This document shows positions 32,456-46,060 of a DNA stretch of 64,000 nucleotides, piece by piece (the stretch's first letter is position 1; each line of letters starts with the position of its first letter). Origin of the DNA: Ananas comosus (lineage: Eukaryota > Streptophyta > Magnoliopsida > Poales > Bromeliaceae); contig NC_033640.1 in NCBI RefSeq assembly GCF_001540865.1, positions 4,322,309 through 4,386,308 of the forward strand. The letters are read 5' to 3'. Both the position numbers and the translations under genes were made by a program. The notes beneath the pieces were generated by a model. That model searched no databases, was not told the origin of the DNA, and saw only the letters and a program-made list of their open reading frames with translations.

Positions 32456-35400
32456 TGTAAGGACCGAGATTTTTGCAATGTAGCTAAACTCTCAGTTGAT
32501 GATGTTTTTGTGTGTAATTTAATTACAAAAGCACTCGTCAAGTTTCGGGAGAAACGAGTTAAAACGGAGATTTTACGCGATTTTCAAGTTTCACTTAAAG
32601 TGAATAGTAACTCAGTTTTCCGGAGAAGACACGGTGCGAAGTTGGCTTCTAGTGCGTATCGGACTCCGTTCATAGCAGTCCAATAGCTCGTTTCGACCGG
32701 TTCAGCTATTCTAGAACTGATGACGCTGACGGATTTTGAGTTTGATGCACGGATTTTGAGAAAATCTAAAAATACGTGTTTTATATGTATTTGTGCGTAG
32801 TTCTTCTGTTGGAGAGATGGATCGGATTTCGTTGCGAATCCGCGATGGATCGAGGCGAAACGAAATTGTAGCTTTGTTGTCTCTATTGTACTGATCACAC
32901 TGGTACGATCCGTTCGCAAATCTGACGGACGGATCTACGGAGATTGTGCATTGATCGAGGAGAGGTTGGTGATGGCAAAACGGTATTTTCGTAAAAAGTG
33001 CGACATTTTATGTACCGTTTTACGTGAGATCGCACGTGGAGGGGTATTCTCGCGTTTTACACGCGCTGTAAGGGACTTAGTACCAAATACTGAAGTTTGA
33101 GGGGCTTTTTCGCAATTTGCACCTTATATATATATAGTGTATCTAGGGTTTTCTACCTTGAAATCCTAACCCTAGACCCTAGCCGCACCTTGCCATCTTC
33201 TACTCCCTCCTCTGACTGCACAGTGCGCTCCCCAGCCGCCGGCGCACGCTGCCGGTCGCCGAAGAATGAGGTTCCATCTCCCTCTCCATCTCTCTCTCCA
33301 TCTCTCTCTCTTTTCTTCTCGGGTTGGAGCCCTAGTCGAGGCTGCATTGCCTCCCTATTCCCTGCCGGCGTCGCCCTGACCCTATCGGAGCTTCCCCCGA
33401 CCAGTCGCTGCCGCCTGCCGCCGTCGCCTGCGCCGCCGCTGCTGGTTCTGCAATCTGCGGCCGCCCCAGCCCGAGCTCGGGCTGAGGCTTGTGTGCGGCC
33501 TCCCCCTTGCGTCGCCGCCGCCCCGGACCAACCGTGAGGCACCTCCCCGACCTCAGGCCGTCGGCCGCTGCCGCCCCGAGCCGCCCAGTGCGCCGCCGCC
33601 GCCACCTCGGCCAGCCCTCAGCCGTCCCTGTCTGCTCGGGCCGAGGCAAGCCTGCGGCTTCCTCCTCGCGCCACTGCCGCCTGGGACCACCCGTTCCGCC
33701 TGCTGCCGACCTTGGGTGATCCTCCTCCGCCGTCTCGGAGCTCCCCGGCCGCCGCCGTGGCCGCTTGTACCCGCGAAACCCGAGCTTTAGCTCGTGCGGG
33801 CTCAAGTCTCTCCGCCGTCACCGCCGCCGCTTCTCGCCGCCAACTGAGGTGAGCATCGTGTTCCTCACCTCCCCCACATCCATCCCTGACCCGCACGCAT
33901 GCCGCAATGCCGCCGGAAGCCGGCCGGAGAGGGCTTGCTCCGGCCAAGCCCGAAATAGGGCTTATTTGAGTGGGTTTATTGTTCTGAGCTTCTTGAGCTT
34001 CCCTGATCTCTGCGGAAGGGAGCACGATGATTGTAGCAAATTGCTGATCATCGTGCTCACCTTAAATTCTGTCGGGGAGACTCCGTTCCGCTGTTTCTGC
34101 GGTGTCGACCCGATTGAGCCTTTTCGATTGATGTTCCATGCTTGCGCGCGTTTTTTCGGCGATCCGAGGCTGTTCCGATGCCTCCGGAGGTGAGCACGGT
34201 GATCGATGGTTAGTGCTGATCACAGTGCTCACCTCACTTTGGATCAACATTGTCCGGTTAGCCCTGTTTGGCGCGATCTTCCCCGACTGCGCGCTGTTCA
34301 CAGAACTTCGGGTTGCTCCCGTGCCTCCTACAGTGAGCCGATGTGCTCCGGACTATGAGCATGGCCTCCGGCACATCGAGACATGTCAATACATGTCTCG
34401 GTGGAACTTAGAAGTCCTCGGTTTGCGTGAACGAGCTATTTTATTGCCCGATTTACATAAAATATTGGGGAAGAAGGTAACTCGTGACACGAGTCGGTGA
34501 GTTTCGGGACACTTAGTGAGTCCCGACGACGTCCCAGTGTGGTTTTCGGGACTTCCGGCGAGTTACGGTATTCGATATCCGATCTTCGTGAAATTGTTTG
34601 TGGGGTTGTGGTTACTGTGGTTCTTAGTGGTGGGTTAGATACTAACCCGGTGGACCCTCTATAGGTCCTGTCGACATTCTTTTGCAGTCAGGAGACAAAC
34701 GCGACATCCTTACAGGTGGGTACTTCGATCCGACGTCGGTACAATGGTGCACGCTTGGTGATGGTTTCTTACCCTTACTCTTCTGTTGTTACTATCGCAT
34801 AGTATATTGAGCCTTGCACCCTTGTTTATTCGTTATACTCTACTCGTTGTTTGCATGCTTAGTATCCTGAGTATGAGTAGAGTAGTTCTATCTACATGCA
34901 TATCTGTTGACCTAGTTGGTCTGTTGTCGCATTCCGTATTCTTTGACCTAGTTGGTCGATTGTTGCATTCCGTATCTGTTGATCTAGTTGGTTGGTTGTG
35001 CATTCCGTATCTGTTGACCTGGTTGGTCAGTTCTCGTACTTCGTATCAGGGACCTTGTTGGTCAGTTGGACTCTGTGGACCTTGGGTCGAGGCAACACAT
35101 CGACTCTCTTGTCATGTGTTTTGATCTGGTTGATCGTGGTTTAGCGTTGTACGCCCTTGTTTCTGGCTTCGGCCTAGGCACCGGCTTCAGTCGGGTTTTG
35201 TATTGAGCATACCAGCATGACTTAGTCACAGCACTTGGGGGTGTTCACGACACCGGGTCGGTTTGGCCACCGACCGGAGGTGTGCTTATCCGGATGGATC
35301 GTCCTGTGGGGCAGGTGAATCAGGTCGGTGCAGGTTAGTGATAGGCAGCGCTTGAGGTATGCGGACCAATATAGCAGGTACCAGATTGGGTATATTTGGA

Positions 35401-36285
35401 CTTCTTGTCCGGTTGACGCATATGACTATAGTAGCGGTTGTTGCATGTATACTTACCGTTCCTTCTTTACAGTTGTCTTACTACTATAGTTTTGTTGCAT
35501 ATATACATTCAGTTGTTCATTACAGTAGCAGTAGTTGTACTTCTTTCATATATATGTCTCTTTCATTCATTATTATTGCTACTGTATTTCTACTGACCCG
35601 TACTGTTGTTTAGCTCTTCCTAATCCGGTGAGTACTCTTCGCCTTCATCGGCTTGCGGTACCCACTGGGAGGGAAGACATGTTTACATGTTCTCACCTTC
35701 CCCACCATTTTTCAGGTATTGCGGGCGGTGAGAGTCGAGACGAGATGTGAGACACGTTCGTAGCGGTCGATAGAGCTTCCGACCCAGGTTATTCGGTTTA
35801 GTTTTTACCCTTACTATTATGTTGATATAGCTCAGATAGTTTATATGGTTCAGTATTTTTATTACATTTGAAAATGTGGGTTTTCATGAATGTAATAAAG
35901 GGATTTGTGAAATTTATGAAAAGAAAAATAGTTTTCTACCCCTCGTGATAGCGCGTTTTAAAAGAAAAGGTTTCCGTATGGGGAACAGCTTTCAAAAGAG
36001 TTTTCTTATGGTTTTTATGTTTAAACACTAAATAATAAATATTTGGTGAATGGTGAATGAATGTTGTGTATTGTATATTCATGTAGTGTGGTTGTATCTT
36101 GGTTATACTCTGTTTGAAAATTTTGTACTTGTGCGACGCCGTGCAAATACAGGGGAGACTCTGTCCGTGTGAACAGTGAACTCCCTGTATTTGTGGCGGG
36201 TCTGGCATACCCTGGGGTCAGGTTTTCAAAAAAAAAAAAAAATTTCCGCTATGTTTTAACCTAAAAGGGACCCCGGGGCGTGACA
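32456..36285 (+). mobile_element. Solo LTR P2 (GC-rich family), TSD TTCTT
   Basis: Starts TGTAAGGACCGAG and ends ACCCCGGGGCGTGACA; 3830 bp. TTCTT flanks both sides (32451-32455, 36286-36290). It has a TATA box with telo-boxes (33124-33182), a CpG-dense GC-rich block (about 33150-34000) with long but unrelated open frames, a CATGT/ACATG hairpin near 35680 before TTTTTCAG, and an A-run near 36228. It carries no palindrome array. Inserted in a transposase exon. Confidence 0.93.
33124..33182 (+). promoter_or_regulatory. LTR P2 promoter: TATA plus telo-box
   Basis: TTATATATATATAG followed about 28 bp later by CCTAACCCTAGACCCTAG. Telo-boxes near the start site are typical of highly expressed plant genes. 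Confidence 0.6.
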
Positions 36286-36320
36286 TTCTTTGGCTAACTT
36301 CTCTCGTTTCTCCCATTTAA
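36286..36320 (-). pseudogene. CACTA transposase exon (GSKSFA motif), part a
   Basis: Minus-strand KREKLAKE, joining in frame to 32455 across the P2 target site. Confidence 0.7.
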
Positions 36321-37925
36321 AAGATAATAAAAAATTAGTCAACAGTACATCCATACTAGAAATTTCATAGTAATTAAAGGAAAAAAGCATAGTAATGCCA
36401 TATTTGGTCAATAATACTTACTCTACCAATCAAGTATTCCTCCACACCACCACATACAACATCATAGCAACAAACCATTACATAAGAAATAGGGCTTACT
36501 TGTGAAGCTAGGAACAAGGATGCAAACTATTCTCGTATTTCTACCACCCATGCATGAGACACTTGTAATGATTGAAATGAAAAATAATTGAACCTTGATA
36601 AAGAAAGAACTAAAAATTAATGAGCTTATATTGGACTTGGTTACATGGAAAGTGCGTTCGACGATTGCAGCATTGACCAAGGATCCGAGGAAAGCAAGGG
36701 CAAAAGCTAGCATGAACATATAGTGTGTCATGTTTAAGATTTGAAACAATAGAACTAATTGATATAGAAAAGATAAATGAAGAAGATGATGACTTCTTTC
36801 TTAGATAATTGTATCTTGGTGTGGCACAAACCATTAGTTATCTTTATATAGATCCTTGAAATGCATACTGATAAGGAAACAATAAGATATATAAACAACG
36901 CATAAAGAAGTAGTTGATCACATTTTCGGCATTTAGAATCATTAGATACCGAACTGATTTGAAATTCCAAACTAATTAATAATTTTGACCATTCTTCAAA
37001 GGTGTATTTATCTAACAAACATAGGGAGTAATATACGCAAAAGATCGTAAAACCTCTCTTAGTAACACCTCCACCCATCCTTTATTCCTGCGAAGCCACC
37101 ATTAGTTTAAAAACCCAAAAAAGCAAACCCCACACAAAACTACAACTTCACTATCAGTTAAGTAACCAACATGCACCGATAGTAGATAGTAGAAGCAGTA
37201 GTAGTAGCTAAATATCCTTTGTTATTCTCATCTGTTTTTCTTCATGTACGTTCAACGTGCATGTGTTAAAAGTATCTGGTTGGTAGTAGATAGTAGAAGT
37301 AGTAGTAATAGCTGTAACTTAATTAATTGCTGAAACCATTAGTAGTAGTAGTAGTAGTAGTAGAACTATAGTAGTAGGTACTAAGAGGGCCTATTTTATA
37401 ATATTTTTCCTGCCACAGAACATAATAATAAGCANATCTTTTTTTTCCTAATATTTTTCCTGCCACAGAACATAATAATAAGCATCATTAGAGCTCTCAT
37501 AGCTAGGTTATCATTTGATTGAGAGAATGAGAAAAAAAACACAAAAACAAAAACAAAAAACAAACTAATGGTGCTGTTATTTCCAAGTAGAGATTACAAT
37601 GTCTTTTTCGTGTGGATTCGATAGATTGTTATTTCCTACTAATTCCATCGTGCCTTTGGACTAATTTATTAAGTAGGTAAATCTCCTTGTAAGTAGCCTA
37701 TGGTACGTAATCATGTGAATTTTATTTGGTCCTTGAGGTAATAGCAAATTAATTGAAAACGTATTAAGAAAAGAAATTATCTGAAATGGATTGTGAATTT
37801 ACTATTCTCCTTTTTCTTTGTCTTCTTCTCTCTCATACATCGATCATTAAAAGTCAACCAGAGTATAGAAAGCATTATCTAGAAATAAAGCATTGACACC
37901 ATTACATGACAAAAATAAATCATAC
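36321..37925. other. CACTA interior, AT-rich
   Basis: No coding family recognised. TAG-trinucleotide runs at 37190-37215 and 37340-37376; single-N join at 37435 flanked by a 36-bp repeat (37399-37434 and 37449-37484). Confidence 0.55.
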
Positions 37926-38105
37926 CTTGGCAACATCAGAGTATAAAAAGTCAACCAGGCTCAACCATTGCTGCTTTGCTACACCAGGAGGCACATTCTT
38001 ACTAATCTCTTCTTTTGGTTTTATTCGGTCAAAATGCTTGGCCTTCAATTCAACTTTGTAGTCTTTCCATTTCTTGTTTAAAGATCTCATGACAAAGGCT
38101 CACCC
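37926..38105 (-). pseudogene. CACTA transposase exon (VPPGVxxxQW motif)
   Basis: Frame with MRSLNKKWKDYKVELKAK and VPPGVAKQQWLSLVDFLYSD, ending in a GT donor; matches the W-rich central part of PF03004. The upstream border is approximate. Confidence 0.85.
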
Positions 38106-38224
38106 TTTCTTTGATTGAAATTGAAATTTTGACTGCAATGAAAATATACACAAAATTAAAAAATATATATATAATAAGATGGTTATATAAACATATGTAA
38201 ACAGTGTAAAATGTGTCAAATACC

Positions 38225-38475
38225 ATGGCAAAAGACAAAGCTTCATTTTTTAGTGAATTGGCATTCGTCTCCAATTAATATAGTTTAGAGGGCAGAATTG
38301 ACCATTTCGTGCAACTATTCTGCAAAAACCAACGAGCAACCTTGCCTCCTTATTTATGGGTTTCCCTCTTTTGTTAAATCGAACTTGAATACGCCAATTC
38401 TCATCCATTTCCCATATCTCCTTTAATGTTGTACGACCTCTCTTTCTTTCTCTTTTTCCATCGTCATGACTACAA
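38225..38475 (-). pseudogene. CACTA transposase exon (GRTTLKEIW motif)
   Basis: RGRTTLKEIWEMDENWRIQV, then FNKRGKPINKEA and INWRRMPIH followed by an in-frame stop. The order GRT..LKE.W, v.FN.rGqP, W+.mP is the start of the PF03004 domain. The stop shows the gene is broken. Confidence 0.85.
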
Positions 38476-38920
38476 AAAAGTCAATGCTATAATTAGACTT
38501 TAATTACATATAGCTTAGCTTGATAGAAATAGTGTCATCAAAGTAAAATGACCCACAAAAAGAAAGATATAAGATAATACAAAAATTCTAGGGAGAAGAA
38601 TCTATGAAAATCCTGCAAAGGCATATTGTATTCCAATCAACAGCATATGAACCGTTGCATTCCAATCAACAGTTTCATTATTTCAGACCTAAAACTCCTT
38701 AACAAGTATCCTAATCGAGAATCTGATTTTTATTATTCTGATGTTGTGTCAAAGATAACTTATAGTAGACAACTAGAGATAGAAAATCACTCAAAACTGT
38801 TCATACTGGTCCACACATTCACATTACCGAAAAGAAACCATTTCCATTTAATTAGGAGCAAAATATCAATTGTTTTCAACTAGGAGATCATGAAGCGATC
38901 TCAGTATTCAGGAAAGTAGG
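38476..38920. other. CACTA interior
   Basis: AT-rich; no feature recognised. Confidence 0.5.
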
Positions 38921-40956
38921 TGTTAACACACTTGTAAGGTACCGGACTTTTAAAACTACGAAGTTACGGTGTACATTTAAATGGTTCCGGTGAGGTTGCG
39001 ATGGAATGTAACATACCGGATTTTGAGTATAAAGGTGAAAATAAATAAAAATAGTATGAGATACTATTTTATTGGGTTTAGAGAAGTGAAATATAGATTG
39101 GAAATGACCTGTGCTGAAATCGGAGCGAAAACAGAAGATTTAGAATTTTCTGTGAGAAACGGGGCAGATAAATTAGCAGAAAATGCACAGTGTCAGAAAA
39201 TTATGAAAACTGTAGGATATGTCAGAAATATTTTTATGAGGCTAGATTTAAAGTTTCATACCATTCTGACACCCGTAGAGTGAGAAATCAAATCCGACAG
39301 TTATCTGATTAAGATTACAGTTCGGCACAGTTTTCGGTGACCAAACGGGGTCGAAACTGAGAACTTAAGATATATCCTTACTCAGCACGTTAAACTGAGC
39401 CTGCCTGTCAAATTTGAGCTCAAACGGACATTCAGAAGGGCTCCAACGAAACTTATCAGATTAGGGACTAAACTGGAAGGTTGAATAGTTGAGGGGCTAA
39501 CTTGTAAAAAGGGATTAAATCCCTTTCTTCTCCTTCCTCAGCCGAATGCAACCCGCACACACACACAACACACACGCATACATGGAAAGGAAGAGAGAGA
39601 AAACTTTTTTTCTTCTCTAGATCTCTCCAAAATGAATGGATTGGTGGAGATGAAATTGGAGTGGATGTCTTCATCTTCTTCATCTTCTCATGGTTTTGGA
39701 GTTAGTTTGAGAGGTAATCTTCGATGCCCTTTATGGTGAATTGTAGGGCTTCAATTATACTCTTCTAAATATGGATTTATTGAGATCTATGATGTAATAG
39801 ATGATTGTTGCCTTAAATACACGATCAATTTAATGATTTATTGGAGTAGTTTGAGAGGTAATCTTCCGATGCCCTTTAATGGTAGAATTGTAGGGCTTCA
39901 TTATATACTCTAAAATGGATTTATTGGATCCTATGATGCTTAATAGATATTGTTGCTTAAATCAGCCGATCAAATTTAATGATTTCTTGCCTAGTTATAA
40001 CCTAAGCTTCTAAAATGCAAATTTTGCTATTAGTAGGCGTTTGATCTCGTTTGACCTCCGTAACCTAATTGATAGAGTAAACGAACACGTTGGCGAAGAC
40101 GGTTCGGCGATTCGTCGAGCGGTGCGAAGTTATTAAAGAAGGACGTTTAGGCTTCATATTTCCGCCTGGAGGGCCGAGGCGACGTCGTAAATCATGGAAT
40201 CGGATTTGAGGCACGTAAAACAAAACGGAAGACCCTTTTGCCCGAGGCCTACGATTCGATGGCGGGTTGAGTGCGCAATTGCAAGTTCGGACGGAACACC
40301 GAGATGCCGCGGGAGGCCGATTGCAAGCTATCGACAAAGCAATCGGAATGCCACTACAGGTGGGTAATGTGCTTACCGAAGCCGGACGTAGGTCGCCTTC
40401 ATGTCGAGAAAATATGATTTACCTAGTTATGATTAATGGTGTTAAATGGCTATTATGATGCATATAATGTAATTGCTAGATGTTGCATATAATGTAAATG
40501 CATGATGACATGAGGCATATATTATATGATGTTGACATATCATGAGAGGCTAGTTAACATATATATACATGATAGGGTATTGGATAGCTGCATTTCTGTT
40601 CTTGCATGATCCTTAGTAGTGTAGCAACATGAGTTGATATTTGAGTCAGGATGCATGAGAATAGAGGAATGGTGACCTAGAACCCTTTAGAGATAAGTTA
40701 AATAATAACTTAATCTTGCACTGTTGAATATGATGATATATGACTAAATAGTCGAGGTATTACATTGTGACGAGTGGGATACAACCAAGTAAACAACTTG
40801 ACGAGTGCCATTAGAACTTAGTGTTAAAAGAACACCTGTGCATGATGGTCCTAGTGACAAGATATTCTCGTTGGACACAGAACTGATCATACTCATTGTC
40901 TGTTCCCAGCTTGTGATGGTCGCTCCACACAAGTAGTGCGCTCCGGAGTTCGTCAC

Positions 40957-41090
40957 GTGGGATAGCCTATTTGGGGTCCCGTGGGATAGGGATAGCCTAT
41001 TTGGGGTCCCGAGGGATAGCCTATGTGGGGTCCCGCAGACGGTCTCGGATTCGTAGTTTGAGTCACGAGGGATGGCCTATGTGGGGTCCC
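40957..41090. repeat. 23-bp tandem/dispersed repeat in LTR A
   Basis: Four imperfect copies of GGGATAGCCTATTTGGGGTC(CCG), not seen in LTR D at this point. Confidence 0.8.
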
Positions 41091-42409
41091 GATGACGGCT
41101 CCCTACGAATCGAGATGGCTCGCCAGTAGATTGGGTAATGTACTCACGAGAATTCTACAAATTAGGCATGAGCGATAGTCGAGTCCTAGTAGAGTGGACA
41201 TTAGGCTGAGGTGCAAGTGAGACGTCCTTCGCCTCGAGCCTGGCTTGTGCGGTACTCCGCAGACGATTGACTCAAGATTGAGTTGGGCGATTAGCTTTGT
41301 AAAGGTAGATGAAACTTTATGACAAAAGCGGTAAAGGACAGAAAACCTTAAATGCCAATTGGATGAAAGTAGTAATCGATTGAATTTCTAGTTGGTTGTA
41401 TAGCTGTATTATTGCATGATCTTCATATTGCATATCGCGAGGCAATGCATGGTATTGTGAGTTGCATAATCTTATTATCATATCTATCTGTTTATTGAAC
41501 TAACTTGCAGTGTCACGCCCCGAGCCCGATCCCTTTTGGCCGGTTCGAGAGCGTCAAACAGACGCCGAACGGACAGAGCTTCCCCTGTCCGCCCAAGGCT
41601 CAACACAAGTATCAATAGAGTACAATTTGCATAAGCGGAAGCATACACGATGGCTAGCGCGAGGGCAAGCAATAGCCAAGGCGAAAGAATTAACAATTCA
41701 ATATACAAGTAATATGACTAAATTTAAATCACATATATGCATCCAACTATAATCGAGTTGTTCACATTCTTGCATTATTTCTTTTTACATCTCATTTCAC
41801 CCAAAATATAACTTTTGACATTTAAAATCAAGATTCTTTACATCATTCATTAAAGCAAGTTCGTGATACTAAAATCATCAAATACAAAAGATGATAGTAA
41901 AGGGTATGCAACTACAAAATGATAAGCATCTCGGGCGGTCTCTAGTTAGGGCGCGATGCCCTTGCCCCGATCGTCTACCATCTCGCTGGGTCCCGGCACT
42001 GTGAAATAGGGGTGTGAGAACTACAATAAAGTTCCCAGTGGGTTCGGCAACCAACCACGCCGACTATCCCACTAGGTCTAATCAGGCATAATAAAATGAA
42101 AGGAAGTAAGTAACCAACTAACAGATGCAACTAATATGCCTGAACGATATAAAATGATATGCACAATGTAAAGCTCATGATGAATGCAAGGTCACAGTGT
42201 CAATACCCAATCTCTTGGCTAACCCGTAGGTTTCGCCCTCAACAAACTCACCAACTCAAAATCCCAATGATCGGGGAGATACTCGCTACACCCGATGGGA
42301 CCGCCCTCTGGGAAGATACTCTCTACACCCAGTGATGTCGACTCCGGAGCACATCACCCGAGGGGGAGCTACCACAACCTCGAGCAAGGACTAAAGTGAG
42401 TACGATCAA

Positions 42410-45400
42410 TGTAACATACCAGATTTTAAATATAAAAGAGAAAAATAAATAAAAATAGTATGAAATACTATTTTATTGGATTTAAAGAAGTGAAATATCG
42501 GTTGGGAACGACCTGTGCTGAAATCGGAGCGAAAACAGAAGATTTAGAATTTTCTGTTGGAAACGGGACTGATAAATTAGCAGAAAATGCACAGTCTCAG
42601 AAAATTATGAAAATTAGCGGGGATGTCAGAAATATTTTTATGAGGCTAGATTTAAAGTTTCATATTTTTCTGACACCCGTAGAGTGAGAAATAAAATCCG
42701 AAAGCTATCTGATAAAGATTGCAGTTCGGCACAGTTTTCGGTGACCAAACGGAGTCGAAACTGAAAACTTAAGATATATTCTTGCTCAGTACGTTAAACT
42801 GAGCCTGCCTGTCAAATTTGAGCGAAAACGGACATCCGGAAGGGCTCCAACGAAATTTATCAGATTTCAGGCTGCCCGTAGTGAATAGTGTGTAGTTGAG
42901 GGGCAAAATGGTAAAATGGGATTAAATCCCTTTTGCTTCTTCTTCCTCCCAGCCGTAGCAGCCCAAACCGCACACACACACACGCGCATGGAAGGGAAGA
43001 GAGAAGCCTCTCTTTCTCTCTCTAAATCTCTCCCAAAAAGAATGGATTTGGTGGAGATTGAAGCTTGGAGGTGGATCGCCTTCGTCTTCTTCATCTTCTC
43101 CATGGTTTGGAGCTCATTTTGAGGTGAGCTTCTTGAGCCCTTTAATGGTAGATCTTTAATGCTTGGTTTAAATACCTTATAAATGGATTTAGAGGAGTCC
43201 TAGCATGCTATCTAGATGATTAATGCTTGAATCATGGATCAATTTAGTGATTTCTTGCATAGTTGTAACCTAGGGCTCCAAAATGCAAACTTTCAAAATA
43301 TGAGGGTTTGATCTCATTTGACCCTTCGTAAACCTAATTGCTAGGTAACGAAACGCGTTGGCGAAGACGGTTCGGCAATCCGACGAGCCGTTACAAAGTT
43401 ATTAAAGAAATAGACGTTTAGGCTTCGGGTCCGCCGGGAGGGCCGAGGCGACGTCGTAAAATCATGGAAATGGATTTGAGGCATCGTGGCACATAACCGA
43501 AGACCTATAATTTTCGGGGCTGCGAAGCGGAGCACGGTTGAGGCGCAGTTGCAGTATCGGGCCGTGCCGGATACGGGTGCCGCGGGAGGCCGATTGCAAG
43601 TGTCGACAAGCAATCGGAACGCGAATTAAGGTGGGTTGTGTTTACCGAAGCGACTAGGTCGCCTTTATGTCTAAGAAACTAAGAATCCATATTGATGCAT
43701 ATAAATGTAAATGAAGCATGTAAATGATGCATGTAACTAAATAATGCATGTTGATAGTATGATGTAAATGCTAAATAGAATGCATTATGAGCAAGTTACA
43801 TAATGCTAAATAATGTAATGTAGAAATGCTAGAATGCATTATGAGCAAGTTACATAATGCTAAATAATGTAATGTAGAAATGCTAGAATGCATAATGAGC
43901 AAGTTATATGATGCATGTTTATAGTACGATGTAAATGCTAAGTAGATGCATATAAATGATATATGAGATTATAAACGCATGATTAGCATTATGAGATCAT
44001 AGATGCATGCTTAGCATTGTGAGATTATATATGCATATGAACTTGGCTGATAACTCTAGCTTGAATAGAGAGATAACATTGAAAAATGAGAATTGATGAC
44101 TCTAGAATGAGTAGAATGCTTAATTGGACAATTAGTATGTGAATTAGATCGAGTGGCATCTAACTTAGTGTTAAGGAACATAGGTCGTGAGTAGACCTAT
44201 AATCAAATAGATCGAGTGGCATCTAACCTAGTGTTATTAAACATAGGTCGTGAAATGAAAAGTACTTAACCTAGAGTCAAGTGAACCAAGGTTAGAAAGA
44301 ATAATGATCCTAGTGTAATAAACCTAGGTTAAGAATGTGAAAGCAATAAATCTAATGGGTGAACTTAGGTTGAGTAAAGGCTTAGACCTAGAGAGGTCAG
44401 TTCCATAGGGTTAAGACCAACCCCTATGTGATCTGAAATGGATTCCGGAATCCCAAGGCTAAAAGGATACACCCAAAGTGGTGTCGGGTGTGTGCGATGA
44501 TTGCGCCGCCCAAGGGCTAAAGAACCTTTGTCGTGGCGTGTGCGACGATTTCGCCGCCGGATGGTTAGCCAGTTTGTGGATCCTACCGCCTGTTGACTGA
44601 ACCACTGTCGTGGTGTTTGTGCGACGATTTCGCCGCCGGGTGGCTAAGTCATGGACCTAGGCCGTTGTTGGGTGAGGTGCGATTCGTCCGCCGCCAGACG
44701 GCTAGGACAGGAGTACGGTGAGCTGTTGCCAGCTGAGGTGCATGTGAGAGTTCCTTCACCTCGAGCTAGACAGTGCGCGGACTATCCGCGATTGATTGAC
44801 TCAAGACCGAGTCGGGTGGCATAGAGAACTAAGGTAAGAGAAACCTTAGGAAAGAATGGCCAGTAGAAAAGTGCGACAAAGTGTAAAGAATAAAGAATAA
44901 GTAAAGAATAAAGTTCGGCTAAGGAATAAGAATAGCTGATTAGTAAAGAAAGGTTACAAGTAAAGAATAGCTAAGAGCTAAAAGTAATTAAATGACAAGA
45001 GTAAAGAATGATTAAGAATATAAGTAGCGTTAAAGTAACCTACTTGCATGATTACAGGTATTGCATATTGCATTTCGTGAGGCATGACATGTATTTCAAT
45101 TGAATATATATATCTGTTGTATATTGTTGAACTAACATGTTGCAGTGCCTCGTTAGACCTGTTGGTTGAGCTGGTTCTCTTGGGTGGCTAAACCCACTGA
45201 GGACTATGGACAATAGTCTCACCCCCGTGTTGCTGTTTTGGGGGTACAGGTACACACGTGTGCGGCGCGGCGGCGCAAGGCGAGGGCGTAGTTCTGCAGA
45301 TAGCGCCCTACCCCAGAGACCAGAGCTAGCAGTACCCCATCTATATAGCTTAGGGGTAAAGGAAATGAAAAGAATACAATGTATCAAACTTGTAGTAAGT

Positions 45401-45697
45401 AAATGTTGTAATAACTTAGATTGCATTTGGATGAAAAAGAATGGAAACTGTGATGTAAAAACTATGAAAGTGAATGAATGTAATAACTTAGGATGTGTTT
45501 ATGTTGTATGATACCTTCCACTTGAAATCTTGATTGATATCCGTTCCTGGTTGGAACCTTCGTGAATTGTATTGATTGCGATGCTTTGAATGTACAGGGG
45601 AGACTCTGTCCGTAGTACAAGGGAAACCTTGTCCATTCGGCGATGTCGGCGGCGCCGGGACCTTGGCCAAATAGGCGGGTGGTCGCGGGCTGTGACA
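42410..45697 (+). mobile_element. 5' LTR of element C
   Basis: TGTAACATACCAG...GGCTGTGACA, 3288 bp. CT-rich leader near 43010, 5' splice-like GAG|GTGAGC (gt 43124), hairpin 45202-45218 (GACTAT/ATAGTC), pyrimidine-AG near 45249. A 54-bp unit starting TGCATTATGAGCAAG repeats about 2.4 times at 43781-43910. Confidence 0.92.
43781..43910. repeat. 54-bp tandem repeat in LTR C
   Basis: Two full copies and part of a third; present also in the 3' LTR (50590-50720). Confidence 0.85.
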
Positions 45698-45701
45698 GTT
45701 G

Positions 45702-45713
45702 TGGTATCAGAGC
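45702..45713 (+). other. Primer binding site (tRNA-iMet) of element C
   Basis: TGGTATCAGAGC, exact plant initiator-Met PBS, 4 nt after the LTR end. Confidence 0.93.
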
Positions 45714-46060
45714 ATAAAGTAGAGAATGGGAATGGCTTAGACTGACCTAGGAGACCCTAGGATAGTAAAACCATAGAAGAATAAGGCTCGTGAGAGACGA
45801 GGACTCATGATTCGTGGCGAAAGGTTAATGGATTGGGTTGTGTTGTAAACCTCTAAGACGGATATTAGAGGTAGACTCGAGGTGTTGTTTATTCTCAGCC
45901 AAGGATGTTCATGTTGGGCGTACGACAACATGAAACCGAGTGATGTGAATAAACACCCTTGCGTGACTTTCGCCTGATTGGCTTTTGAGCCGGTGTTAGT
46001 GGTCTCGTGTTCGACCCAAGTTGGTCGAGAACTAATCGAGTTGTCGTGTTTCAGGAAGCG

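Noticed and set aside
33097..34193. Long open frames in the GC-rich block
   Set aside because: Proline/arginine-rich in all frames, overlapping on both strands; explained by GC content of the P-family LTR.
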